Source: Pseudomonas sp. P8_229 (GTDB taxonomy: Bacteria > Pseudomonadota > Gammaproteobacteria > Pseudomonadales > Pseudomonadaceae). Taken from it: 64,000 nt of DNA. Made by a program: the position numbers and the translations under genes. Within the stretch, counting starts at the first letter, position 1; each line of letters begins with the position of its first letter. The notes under the pieces are model-generated. The model searched no databases. It was not told the DNA's origin and saw only the letters and a program-made list of their open reading frames with translations. This document shows, in pieces, positions 56,305 through 64,000 of this stretch. The DNA lies in the NCBI RefSeq assembly GCF_034008635.1, contig NZ_CP125378.1, positions 920,001 to 984,000 on the forward strand. The letters are read 5' to 3'.

Positions 56305-57098
56305 ACACCCTGCCCGACTGCCAGACTTTGCTGCTCGAGCAACATGGCGGCGTGTTGCACATCACCCTCAATCGCCCCGACAGCCGCAATGCGATGAGCC
56401 TGCAAATGGTCGCGGAACTGCGTGCAGTGTTCGCGGCAGTACGTGAGGAGCGGCGGGTTCGCGCCTTGGTGCTCAGCGGCGCCAGCGGCCATTTCTGTGC
56501 CGGCGGCGACATCAAGGACATGGCCAACGCCCGCGCTCAGGGCGCTGATGCCTACCGCGAATTGAACCGCGCTTTCGGCGCTCTGCTGGAAGAAGTGCAG
56601 CACGCGCCACAAGTAGTGATCACCGTGCTGCAAGGTGCGGTGCTGGGTGGCGGGCTCGGACTGGCCTGCGTCAGTGATATCGCCATCGCCGATCATCAGG
56701 CGCAGTTCGGCCTGCCGGAAACCAGCCTCGGTCTGCTGCCGGCGCAAATCGCACCGTTCGTGGTGCAGCGCATCGGCCTCACCGAAACCCGCCGACTGGC
56801 GCTGACCGCTGCGCGCTTCGACGGCCATCAGGCGCGGCGTCTGGGGCTGGTGCATTTTGTCGAACAGGATCCGCAGGCACTGGCCGAACGCCTCGATGAG
56901 GTTCTGCAGCATGTGTTGTGTTGCGCACCGGAGGCGAATGCCATGACCAAGAAGTTATTGCTGGCCAGCGCCGGGCAACCGTCGAGTGAATTGCTGGACG
57001 AGGCGGCGCAGTGGTTCAGCGAGGCGGTGACCGGGGCCGAGGGGGTCGAGGGCACCATGGCTTTTGTGCAAAAGCGTAAACCGAAGTGGGCCGTTTAA
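56301..57098 (+). CDS. atuE: Isohexenylglutaconyl-CoA hydratase AtuE
   Basis: A 265-residue enoyl-CoA hydratase/crotonase. GASGHFCAGGDIKDM and QGAVLGGGLGLACVSDIAIAD form the oxyanion hole, and GLPETSLGLLPAQIAPFV includes the catalytic Glu region. It hydrates the product of geranyl-CoA carboxylase. The start overlaps the atuD stop by four bases. A REPIN and about 118 bp separate it from atuF. Confidence 0.9.
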   Translation: MNTLPDCQTLLLEQHGGVLHITLNRPDSRNAMSLQMVAELRAVFAAVREERRVRALVLSGASGHFCAGGDIKDMANARAQGADAYRELNRAFGALLEEVQHAPQVVITVLQGAVLGGGLGLACVSDIAIADHQAQFGLPETSLGLLPAQIAPFVVQRIGLTETRRLALTAARFDGHQARRLGLVHFVEQDPQALAERLDEVLQHVLCCAPEANAMTKKLLLASAGQPSSELLDEAAQWFSEAVTGAEGVEGTMAFVQKRKPKWAV

Positions 57099-57100
57099 AG

Positions 57101-57176
57101 CATCGCGAGCAGGCTCACGCCTACAAGGGGATTTGCGTCGTTCACAAAACCTGTAGGAGTGAGCCTGATCGCGATG
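57101..57176. repeat. REPIN between atuE and atuF
   Basis: CATCGCGAGCAGGCTCACGC (from 57101) and GAGTGAGCCTGATCGCGATG (to 57176) are inverted arms with one changed base each, around about 23 bp. It is the second REPIN inside an operon in this window and may lower atuF relative to upstream genes. Confidence 0.85.
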
Positions 57177-57216
57177 AGGCCAGCACATTCACCGCCACAA
57201 TTTCAGGAACAAGACC

Positions 57217-59178
57217 ATGCCCGCCATCCACAAGATCCTGATCGCCAACCGCGGTGAAATCGCCTGCCGCATCCAGCGCACTGCCCAAGCCCTGGGCTAT
57301 CGCACCGTCGCCGTGTTCAGCGACGCCGATGCCCAGGCTTTGCACGTGCAGATGGCCGATCAGGCGGTGAACATCGGCCCGGCACCGGTGCAACAGTCCT
57401 ACCTGAACATCCCGGCGATCCTCGACGCCGCGCGCCGTACTGGTGCCGACGCGATCCATCCCGGTTACGGTTTCCTCTCGGAACATGCCGGATTCGCCCG
57501 CGCCTGCGAAGAGGCCGGTCTGATTTTTATCGGTCCCAGTGCCGACGCGATCGAGCTGATGGGCAGCAAGCGTCTGTCGAAAATCGCCATGCTCGACGCC
57601 GGTGTGCCGTGCGTCGCCGGCTATCAAGGCGCCGCCCAGGACGACGCAACGCTGTTGCGCGAAGCCGAACGCATCGGCTATCCGCTGATGATCAAAGCCA
57701 GTGCCGGGGGCGGCGGACGCGGCATGCGTCTGGTGCACAGCAGCGACGAGCTGCCGGCGCAATTGCGCACGGCGCGCTCCGAGGCGTTGAACGGTTTCGG
57801 CAGTGACGAACTGATCCTCGAACAGGCGCTGATCGAACCGCGGCACGTCGAGGTGCAACTGTTCGGCGACTGCCATGGCAACCTGATCTATCTGGGCGAG
57901 CGCGATTGCTCGGTGCAACGTCGCCACCAGAAAGTCATCGAGGAAGCCCCCTGCCCGGTCATGACTCAGGCGTTGCGCCAGACCATGGGCGAAGCGGCGC
58001 TCAAGGCTGGCCGCGCGGTGAATTATGTGGGTGCCGGCACGGTTGAGTTTCTGCTCGATACCCGTGGGCAATTCTACTTTCTGGAAATGAACACCCGACT
58101 GCAGGTCGAGCATCCCGTCACCGAACTGATCACCGGGCTGGATCTGGTCGCCTGGCAACTGGCTGTCGCCGAGGGGCAGCGACTGCCATTGACCCAGGAT
58201 CAGGTCACCCTCAACGGCCACGCCATGGAAGTGCGTCTGTATGCCGAAGACCCGACGCAGAATTTCCTGCCGCAGACCGGGCTTATCAAGGCCTGGGAAC
58301 CGGCATTGAGCGCGGGGGCGCGGATCGACCATGGCTTGCTCGAAGGCCAGTCGGTCAGCCCTTTCTACGACCCGATGCTCGGCAAACTGATCGCCCACGG
58401 TGCCACCCGCGAGGAGGCGCGGCGCAAGCTGCTGCGTGCGGTGCAGGACAGCGTGCTGCTCGGCGTCCAGAGCAACCAGCGTTTGCTGGTCAGCCTGCTG
58501 CAACATCCGCAATTCATCCGTGGCGAATTCAGCACCGCGTTCATCGCCCAACACTTCACTGACCACCCTTGCCTGCACGCCTACGCCCCCGGCGCCGAGC
58601 AACTGGCCATTGCTGCCGTGCTGTTTTACCAGGCCGGAGCGCAGGCGCATCGCGCATCGCTCAAGGGCTGGCGCAACAATGCCGGGGTGCCACTCAACTA
58701 CCGCCTCGGCCTCGAAGATCAGGACTGGACGCTGCAACTGCTGGCGGGCAGCGATGGCCACTTCACCGTGACCGTCATGCAGCGCTCGCTGGCGTTGCAG
58801 GTTATCGATGGCGACGAGCGCTCGATGACACTGGAAATCGACGGCCTGCGCCAGCGTCACGCCTATCGGCTGGAGGGCGAAGCGCTCTGGTTGTTCACCC
58901 ATCCAGGCAACCTGCGGCTGGAGGATCGAACTCATGCACTGATCAGCAGTCAGAGCAGCGTCAGCTCCGGCACGCTGAAGGCGCCGATGGACGGTGCTAT
59001 CGTCGACGTGTTGGTCAGCGAAGGCAGCCCGGTCAGCAAGGGTCAGTTGCTGGTGGTGCTGGAGGCAATGAAAATGGAGCACCCGCTCAAGGCCGGCATC
59101 GACGGCGTGCTCAAGCGGGTGCAGGTCAAGGTCGGCGATCAGGTAAAAAATCGTCAGGTTCTGTTGCAGGTCGAGTGA
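57217..59178 (+). CDS. atuF: Geranyl-CoA carboxylase alpha subunit AtuF
   Basis: A 653-residue biotin carboxylase with C-terminal biotin carrier. IANRGEIACRIQRTA, HPGYGFLSEHAGFARAC, KASAGGGGRGMRLV and EMNTRLQVEHPVTE are the ATP-grasp and bicarbonate motifs; biotin attaches to Lys619 in VLEAMKMEHP. It loads CO2 on biotin for AtuC. It closes the atu cluster here; the atuG and atuH genes found next in P. aeruginosa are absent. Confidence 0.92.
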   Translation: MPAIHKILIANRGEIACRIQRTAQALGYRTVAVFSDADAQALHVQMADQAVNIGPAPVQQSYLNIPAILDAARRTGADAIHPGYGFLSEHAGFARACEEAGLIFIGPSADAIELMGSKRLSKIAMLDAGVPCVAGYQGAAQDDATLLREAERIGYPLMIKASAGGGGRGMRLVHSSDELPAQLRTARSEALNGFGSDELILEQALIEPRHVEVQLFGDCHGNLIYLGERDCSVQRRHQKVIEEAPCPVMTQALRQTMGEAALKAGRAVNYVGAGTVEFLLDTRGQFYFLEMNTRLQVEHPVTELITGLDLVAWQLAVAEGQRLPLTQDQVTLNGHAMEVRLYAEDPTQNFLPQTGLIKAWEPALSAGARIDHGLLEGQSVSPFYDPMLGKLIAHGATREEARRKLLRAVQDSVLLGVQSNQRLLVSLLQHPQFIRGEFSTAFIAQHFTDHPCLHAYAPGAEQLAIAAVLFYQAGAQAHRASLKGWRNNAGVPLNYRLGLEDQDWTLQLLAGSDGHFTVTVMQRSLALQVIDGDERSMTLEIDGLRQRHAYRLEGEALWLFTHPGNLRLEDRTHALISSQSSVSSGTLKAPMDGAIVDVLVSEGSPVSKGQLLVVLEAMKMEHPLKAGIDGVLKRVQVKVGDQVKNRQVLLQVE

Positions 59179-59248
59179 GTCGCCAGGCGCAAACGCAAGG
59201 TTTGACTACGCTCTGATCTATCAGGACGCGTAAATCAGGAAACCTGCG

Positions 59249-59791
59249 ATGCCCCATTGGCTGGTGATTGATCTGGAGGCCACCACGGATGAAGGTGGCT
59301 GGCCGGTTACGGAAATGGAAATCATCGAAATCGGTGCCACGCTGGTCGATCGTGCCGGTCGCGAGCAGGATCACTTTCAACGTTTTGTCAAACCGACACG
59401 ACGGCCGTTGCTGACGCCGTTCTGTCGTGAGCTCACGCACATCACCCAGGCCAATATCGACGCTGCGCAGCCGTTGACCGAGGTCTGGCCGGCCTTCGAA
59501 CGCTGGCTCGCGCAACACCAGACGCGCCTCGAAGGCTGGGCCAGTTGGGGCGACTACGACCGCAAGCAGTTGCTCCAGGAATGGCAGCGCCTGCAACTCG
59601 ACACCGTGTTAAGCCGGGTGCCACACATGAACCTCAAACAGCGCTTTGCCAAGGCCCGGCGACTGGACCGGCCGTTGGGGCTCAATGGTGCGCTGCAACT
59701 GGCTGGCATGCAGTTCAGCGGTCAACAGCACCGAGCGCTGGAGGACGCACGCAATACCGCGCGGTTGTTGCCGTTGGTGTTGCCACTCTAG
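59249..59791 (+). CDS. DEDDh 3'-5' exonuclease (ERI1/KapD-like)
   Basis: A 180-residue RNase T/DNA Q-type exonuclease. Metal ligands are Asp and Glu in WLVIDLEATTDEG, Asp in WGDYDRKQL, and His/Asp in HRALEDARNTARL, which gives the DEDDh pattern. The MEIIEIGATLVD core is typical of the ERI1-like group. It has no clear link to the atu operon, 70 bp after it. Substrate (RNA or DNA) is not known. Confidence 0.88.
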   Translation: MPHWLVIDLEATTDEGGWPVTEMEIIEIGATLVDRAGREQDHFQRFVKPTRRPLLTPFCRELTHITQANIDAAQPLTEVWPAFERWLAQHQTRLEGWASWGDYDRKQLLQEWQRLQLDTVLSRVPHMNLKQRFAKARRLDRPLGLNGALQLAGMQFSGQQHRALEDARNTARLLPLVLPL

Positions 59792-59905
59792 CGTCAGGGC
59801 GGGAACTCGCCGGACACGCCCCGGGCAGGTGACGGCGCCAGGCGCCTTGTGCATACTGGCCAGCCTTTTTAACCCTTTTTTTGCCCTTTTCGAGAGGAAT
59901 CGCCC

Positions 59906-60190
59906 ATGTTCAAAGTCAACGAGTACTTCGACGGCACCGTCAAGTCTATCGCTTTTGGCACCGCTGAAGGTCCGGCGACCATCGGCGTCATGGCCCCGGG
60001 CGAATACGAATTCGGCACCGCTCAGCGTGAAATCATGCACGTGGTCTCCGGCGCACTGACTGTCAAACTGCCGGACAGCAGCGACTGGGAAACCTTCGCC
60101 GCCGGCAGCCAGTTCAACGTACCGGCCAACAGCAAGTTCCAGCTGAAAGTCGCCGTCGACACCGCTTACCTGTGCGAATACCGCGGCTAA
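59906..60190 (+). CDS. ppnP: Pyrimidine/purine nucleoside phosphorylase PpnP
   Basis: A 94-residue cupin-fold enzyme (formerly DUF1255). [16 protein letters not shown] and [21 protein letters not shown] are nearly diagnostic, with the conserved His-rich cupin strands following. PpnP phosphorolyses many nucleosides. GAGAGGA lies about 12 bases upstream of the ATG. A strong terminator follows. Confidence 0.93.
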   Translation: MFKVNEYFDGTVKSIAFGTAEGPATIGVMAPGEYEFGTAQREIMHVVSGALTVKLPDSSDWETFAAGSQFNVPANSKFQLKVAVDTAYLCEYRG

Positions 60191-60214
60191 CGCTGCAGGT
60201 TTCCCCGGCGCAAA

Positions 60215-60246
60215 AAAATGCCCGTGTCCATGGACACGGGCATTTT
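60215..60246. terminator. Bidirectional terminator between ppnP and the MOSC gene
   Basis: A perfect 32-bp palindrome centred on CCATGG: ATGCCCGTGTCC pairs with GGACACGGGCAT, flanked by AAAA(AAA) on one side and TTTT on the other. It works for both convergent genes. Confidence 0.92.
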
Positions 60247-60260
60247 CATTTCAGGAACGG

Positions 60261-61067
60261 TTACTCGAGGATTTCCACCGGCATTCCGACTTCCAACTGA
60301 CCATTACTGTCATTGACCAGGTTCTGGCCGAACATCGCGCCATCGGCCTGGGCGCGGTATTTCTGCAAGGTTGCCAGCGGTTCGCGATCAGCACTGCGCT
60401 CGCCAGTCTGCGGATCGATGGTGGTCAGAATGCAGCGCGAGCAAGGCTTCACCACCCGAAACTCGACATCGCCGATACGGATCCGCTTCCAGCCATCTTC
60501 GGCGAACGCCGCGCCGCCTTCGATCACCAGATTCGGCCGAAAACGCAACATCTCCAGCGGTCGCCCGACCTTTTGCACCAGATCCTGCAACGACGCCTCG
60601 CCGATCAGCAACAGCGGGAAACCATCGGCGAACGCGACCTGATCGTCCTCATGGCCATAACCGGACTGAGTCATGCGGGCGCGGTTCAACGGTACCTGCA
60701 CCAGCCGGGTAGGTTTGCCAATGAAATCGCTGAGCCAACGGGCCGCTGCGTGACCGGCATCCGGTACGCGCAAGGTGTCGCGCCAAATGGTCACGCCGCG
60801 CAGGTCGGTATCTTCCTCCGGCAACGGCACATCCAGTGCCACATGCCCGGGCGCGCTCAGGGTCAGCCCGCCCTGGGCATTCCACAGCGCCGACAGCTGA
60901 CTCATTTTCGCCTCGGCCCGCTGCGTCAGAAAGCGCCCGCTGGCCTCGTCCACCAGCATCCAGCGTCGATCCCCTTCAAGGCCCAGCTTGTCCAGGCCAA
61001 TCGATTGCAGAATCTCCGGCTTGCCGGATTTCAACGGGTAACGATAAAGCGCGCTCAGACGCAGCAT
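60261..61067 (-). CDS. MOSC-domain protein (YcbX-like)
   Basis: A 268-residue protein with an N-terminal MOSC beta-barrel (LSALYRYPLKSGKPEILQS, GDRRWMLVDEASGRFLTQR) and the MOSC domain with the conserved cysteine in VVKPCSRCILTTIDPQTGE. Members such as YcbX and mARC reduce N-hydroxylated compounds with molybdenum cofactor. GGGAGC precedes the ATG. No ferredoxin domain is fused, so an electron partner would be separate. Confidence 0.87.
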   Translation of the reverse strand: MLRLSALYRYPLKSGKPEILQSIGLDKLGLEGDRRWMLVDEASGRFLTQRAEAKMSQLSALWNAQGGLTLSAPGHVALDVPLPEEDTDLRGVTIWRDTLRVPDAGHAAARWLSDFIGKPTRLVQVPLNRARMTQSGYGHEDDQVAFADGFPLLLIGEASLQDLVQKVGRPLEMLRFRPNLVIEGGAAFAEDGWKRIRIGDVEFRVVKPCSRCILTTIDPQTGERSADREPLATLQKYRAQADGAMFGQNLVNDSNGQLEVGMPVEILE

Positions 61068-61153
61068 GGCCAGCTCCCTGGTGGCTAAAAAAACTACCCT
61101 ATACGAGCTTTATCTGTGAATCAAAGCCTGATGCACGCCCCTGCAAATATTGT

Positions 61154-61256
61154 TGTGGCGAGGGGATTTATCCCCGATGGATTGCGCAGCCGTCCCGCTT
61201 CGTTGATTCAAGTGGGGCCGCTTTGCAGCCCATCGGGGATAAATCCCCTCGCCACA
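61154..61256. repeat. REPIN of a second type
   Basis: TGTGGCGAGGGGATTTATCC (from 61154) and GATAAATCCCCTCGCCACA (to 61256) are perfect inverted 27-base arms around 49 bp. The consensus (GGCGAGGGGATTTATCCCC) differs from all other REPINs in the window, so it belongs to a different REP family. Confidence 0.88.
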
Positions 61257-61264
61257 GGGTTTCG

Positions 61265-62200
61265 TCAGGCCGGCACTTCATCCAGCATCAGACGCTGACG
61301 CACCACGTCGACCAGCTTGTCCGGCTGGAACTTGGAGAGGAAGTTATCGCAGCCGACCTTCTTCACCATCGAGTCGTTGAAGCTGCCGGACAGCGAGGTG
61401 TGCAACACCACGTACAGGCCACGCAGCCGTGGGTCGTTGCGGATTTCGGTGGTCAGGCGATAGCCGTCCATTTCCGGCATTTCCGCGTCGGTGAACACCA
61501 TCAGCAGCTTGTCGGTCATGTGCACACCGGTATCGGCCCAGGCCTTGAGCATGTTCAGCGCCTTTAGACCATCGCTGGCAATGTGCATTTTCACCCCGAG
61601 CTGACCGAGGGTGTCGCGCAGTTGCGAGAGCGCAACATTGGAGTCGTCCACCAGCAACACTTCGCGGCCACGGGCACGTTCCAGCACCGGATCGTCGAGT
61701 TTGTCGCGCGAGACCTTGGCGTTGTACGGGACGATTTCGGCGAGGACTTTCTCGACGTCGATGATTTCCACCAGTTGCTCGTCGACCTTGCTGATCGCAG
61801 TCAGGTAATGCTGGCGACCGGCGCTGGTTGGCGGCGGCAGAATGGCTTCCCAGTTCATGTTGACGATGCGATCCACGCCACCGACGAGGAAGGCCTGCAC
61901 CGAACGGTTGTACTCGGTGACGATGATGGTGCTGTTCGGGCCCGGCACCAGCGGACGCATGCCGATCGCCTGGGACAGGTCGATCACCGGCAGCGTCTGG
62001 CCACGCAGGTTGACCACGCCGCAGACAAACGGGTGGCGCTGGGGCATCAGGGTCAGCTTCGGCAGTTGCAGAACTTCCTGAACCTTGAACACGTTGATCG
62101 CGAACAATTGGCGTCCGGCCAGTCGAAACATGAGAATTTCCAGGCGATTCTCACCCACCAGTTGCGTGCGTTGGTCTACCGTGTCGAGAATGCCGGCCAT
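61265..62200 (-). CDS. cheV: Chemotaxis coupling protein CheV
   Basis: A 311-residue CheW-receiver fusion. The CheW part (about 20-165) has FRLAGRQLFAINVFKVQEV and VVNLRGQTLPVIDL; the receiver has EVLLVDDSNVALSQL and phospho-Asp in MVFTDAEMPEMDG. CheV couples receptors to CheA and can be phosphorylated. The ATG at 62200 has AGGAG seven bases upstream, better than another 33 bases before. A sigma-28-type promoter lies upstream. Confidence 0.94.
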   Translation of the reverse strand: MAGILDTVDQRTQLVGENRLEILMFRLAGRQLFAINVFKVQEVLQLPKLTLMPQRHPFVCGVVNLRGQTLPVIDLSQAIGMRPLVPGPNSTIIVTEYNRSVQAFLVGGVDRIVNMNWEAILPPPTSAGRQHYLTAISKVDEQLVEIIDVEKVLAEIVPYNAKVSRDKLDDPVLERARGREVLLVDDSNVALSQLRDTLGQLGVKMHIASDGLKALNMLKAWADTGVHMTDKLLMVFTDAEMPEMDGYRLTTEIRNDPRLRGLYVVLHTSLSGSFNDSMVKKVGCDNFLSKFQPDKLVDVVRQRLMLDEVPA

Positions 62201-62242
62201 CAATGACTCCTGGGCTTGTTCTGATGAATTCATTAAGAGGGG

Positions 62243-62269
62243 TTATCGGCTGTTTATGGCGAATCTTGA
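62243..62269 (-). promoter_or_regulatory. Sigma-28 (FliA) promoter of cheV
   Basis: Minus strand TCAAGATT (62262-62269), 11 bases, GCCGATAA (62243-62250). The -10 is identical to the enteric FliA consensus, the -35 matches 6 of 8 and the spacing is exact. It is fitting for a chemotaxis gene. Confidence 0.8.
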
Positions 62270-62653
62270 TCCCCGCACAAATCACTATCAAAATGCCACA
62301 CACGGGCATTGATGTCACATTAACATCATGCTTTACTGGCTCGGTGATTTCATCTGCTACATTCTCTTCTGGCGCGACCACGGTTTGCGCCACAGGTTCC
62401 CGCGCGTAAGGGAATCCCCTAGTAACAATCAGGCCTAACCTGATGTTCGCAATATCCAATAGCCATTAATGTGACGCCATTCTCATTGCATGAACGGAGT
62501 CAGGCTATTGTGTGCGATCGCAGTTCGGTGGAAACGCATCCTCTCGAAACCCTCAGCTTGTGCACTTGCACGCCGGGGCGCGATCTCGCGACGATTCACG
62601 ATCGTCGACACACACGGCATTCCCTCATCAGACATGACGCTGTGGAGATAAGC
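62270..62653. other. Intergenic region between cheV and the next gene
   Basis: About 380 bases with no supported gene. It holds an inverted repeat CGACGAT-N5-ATCGTCG at 62589-62607, 47 bp before the next start, which may be an operator. The part 62290-62470 is lower in GC and shows nothing I can name. Confidence 0.5.
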
Positions 62654-63124
62654 ATGCCAATCGACCGTAAAGACTGGGCGCAACGCTTTCCCGAATTTCT
62701 CGTCGAGGCAGAAACACTCCTGGCCAAATCCGAAGAATGCCTGAGCCACCTGCAACTGATCAGCAACGACAAGGACGCGATCGACTGCATGCTCAACACC
62801 CTGCTAAAACTCGCAGGCCGGGCTCAAGCGTTGGCGCTGGAAGCGGTTTCCGGGTTTTCCCTGCACATTCACAGCTTGCTCAACCATGCGCCGGATCATA
62901 TCGATCTGCACGCACAGGCACTGGATGCGCTCAAAGACTGCTTCACTCTGATGGCCTGGCAAATCGAACTGGTTGATCAGAACACCGGCCAGTTGAGCCT
63001 TGATGACAGCGAACAGACCTCTCTGATCGAAGCCTTTGCATTTCAGGTAGGCCAAAGCCAGTTTCAGCCGCCGCTCTCGACCCGATCGCTGTCGCTCACG
63101 CCCTACTCGGAGCGTCAGGCCTGA
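62654..63124 (+). CDS. Unknown mainly helical protein
   Basis: A 156-residue soluble protein that I do not recognise. It is predicted largely helical (WAQRFPEFLVEAETLLAKSEE, LNTLLKLAGRAQALALEAVS) with FSLHIHSLLNHA in the middle, faintly like a His-phosphotransfer helix, but the flanking residues do not establish that. The start at 62654 has GGAG eight bases upstream; longer in-frame starts encode an unlikely Cys/His-rich tail and lack a signal. Between cheV and a sensor kinase, a part in signalling is possible. Confidence 0.65.
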   Translation: MPIDRKDWAQRFPEFLVEAETLLAKSEECLSHLQLISNDKDAIDCMLNTLLKLAGRAQALALEAVSGFSLHIHSLLNHAPDHIDLHAQALDALKDCFTLMAWQIELVDQNTGQLSLDDSEQTSLIEAFAFQVGQSQFQPPLSTRSLSLTPYSERQA

Positions 63125-63614
63125 TTGGCCACTGTTAATACGCAAACCGAGGCTGTGGATCCGAATCGCCGAATGTCGCAATTGAATAGTTCATACCTGC
63201 CAGCGACAAGGCGAATCAAATAATCACACCTGACCGAAGCGGATATTTTCCCGCAACCTCAGGGTTTTCCTGTGCCCGCATAACGAGCAACTTCGAGTGA
63301 CATCGATATCTATCGAGCACAACAAAGCGACTTTTTCCATTATGGAACTCGCGTCCAACAGGCGTCTTTCCTGACTCATTGGACATATATGGCAACGCGA
63401 CCAACGGTATCTTAAGTGGTATTATGCCGGCCATTAGTTGCTTTCAATTAATGGCACATTGATTCAATGACAGGTATCCACCGATACTTGGCGGTCAAGT
63501 ATCGTTCACTGAACCTGGTTAAAATCAATAACATAATTGACAGCATTTTCAGACAGAGATCTGCCCGCCACCGGCCGGTCTGCCCGCAGCGAACATCCAT
63601 TGGCTCCATCCGTT
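63125..63614. other. AT-richer intergenic region before the sensor kinase gene
   Basis: 490 bases with no gene I can support. GC content is clearly lower than average. An inverted repeat CCATTAGTTG-CTTT-CAATTAATGG is at 63431-63454 (nine of ten pairs). Short open frames here have no ribosome site or recognisable product. Confidence 0.5.
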
Positions 63615-64000
63615 ATGTACGCCAGTCTCAAGTCAATCAGCACATGGCCACCCTCCCGGGAAAATGCACGCCGGTTCACACTTATATTGTGTGTCATCGC
63701 AACCGTCGGCAGCCTGCTGACCTATGGTTTTTCAGCGCCACTGTCACTGGGTTTGCTGCTGTTGAATATCGCAGCCACTGCCTGTGTCTGGGTGCAATAT
63801 CGACTGTCACGCAAATCGATCAAGTTCCAGCCTCAAGAACTCGCGGACCGTCTGCTCGAAGTCCAGGAGAACGAGCGGCACCGGCTCAGTCGCGAACTGC
63901 ATGACGATATCGGCCAGTTGTTGACCGCTGCCAAGCTGCAAAGCGAATGGCTGAAGAGACGTCTGCCGCAAGACCTGCAAGAACAGTGCTCGACGCTTTG
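63615..64000 (+). CDS. Sensor histidine kinase (NarL-type partner), N-terminal part
   Basis: The first 128 codons of a gene cut by the right window edge. Two hydrophobic segments (FTLILCVIATVGSLLTYGF and LSLGLLLLNIAATACVWV) are followed by a HisKA_3 dimerisation domain: ENERHRLSRELHDDIGQLLT with phospho-His at residue 96. This type phosphorylates LuxR/NarL-family response regulators. The ATG at 63615 has a poor ribosome site; an in-frame TTG at 63600 is an alternative start. The signal and partner are outside the window. Confidence 0.8.
   Translation, partial: MYASLKSISTWPPSRENARRFTLILCVIATVGSLLTYGFSAPLSLGLLLLNIAATACVWVQYRLSRKSIKFQPQELADRLLEVQENERHRLSRELHDDIGQLLTAAKLQSEWLKRRLPQDLQEQCSTL

Noticed and set aside
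63216..63434. 72-codon minus-strand frame in the gap before the sensor kinase
   Set aside because: No ribosome site, no recognisable features, and it lies in a low-GC gap where chance frames are common.

Overview
The window is about 60% GC, lacks rRNA, tRNA, CRISPR, phage and IS genes, and carries a pyoverdine locus, an fpv iron-release operon, msu and atu catabolic operons and many REP/REPIN palindromes. This combination points to a fluorescent Pseudomonas, most likely of the P. fluorescens group. The identification rests on gene content and protein resemblance; no database search was run.

Layout. 1-5.8 kb: housekeeping genes (TetR start, SDR plus thioredoxin-fold isomerase, aminopeptidase P, cysteine desulfurase, LysE exporter, small lipoprotein). 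6.1-10.3 kb: a sulfonate-sulfur operon msuEDC-sfnR behind a -24/-12 promoter. 10.3-13.9 kb: SoxR with a divergent ABM gene, a VOC protein, a dehalogenase-like hydrolase and a LysR regulator. 13.9-16 kb: a leuC/leuD paralogue pair. 16.3-24.6 kb: fpvGHJKCDEF (ferripyoverdine reduction and periplasmic iron handling), mbtH and pvdH. 24.7-32.8 kb: a GNAT gene, a two-component system and a dsbD-tlpA-dsbG thiol-redox operon, with two tandem hemopexin-like genes between the regulator and dsbD. 33-49 kb: a hydrolase, the 13-kb NRPS gene pvdL, the sigma gene pvdS and the acetylase gene pvdY. 50-59.2 kb: atuR and atuABCDEF for acyclic terpene catabolism. 59.2-64 kb: exonuclease, ppnP, MOSC protein, cheV, an unknown helical protein and the start of a sensor kinase.

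How the parts fit. Low iron would lift Fur from the pvdS promoter, where a Fur-like site fills the spacer. PvdS would then drive pvdL, pvdH, mbtH and pvdY, each preceded by a TAAAT(or TAATT)-N16-CGT element. PvdH supplies diaminobutyrate, PvdL builds acyl-Glu-Tyr-Dab, PvdY acylates hydroxyornithine, and the fpv operon recovers iron from imported ferripyoverdine. Sulfur starvation, redox stress (SoxR) and terpenoids (AtuR) each have recognisable local control sites.

The least explained part is the pair of four-bladed hemopexin-like proteins at 27.8-29.4 kb. They have A-rich leaders and lie between a regulator and its probable target operon. Other points of note are a REPIN translated as the N-terminus of the fpvD product, three GCAACTGTTG-like sites around the msu sigma-54 promoter, an SDR with Phe at the catalytic Tyr position, and a sigma-28 promoter before cheV.
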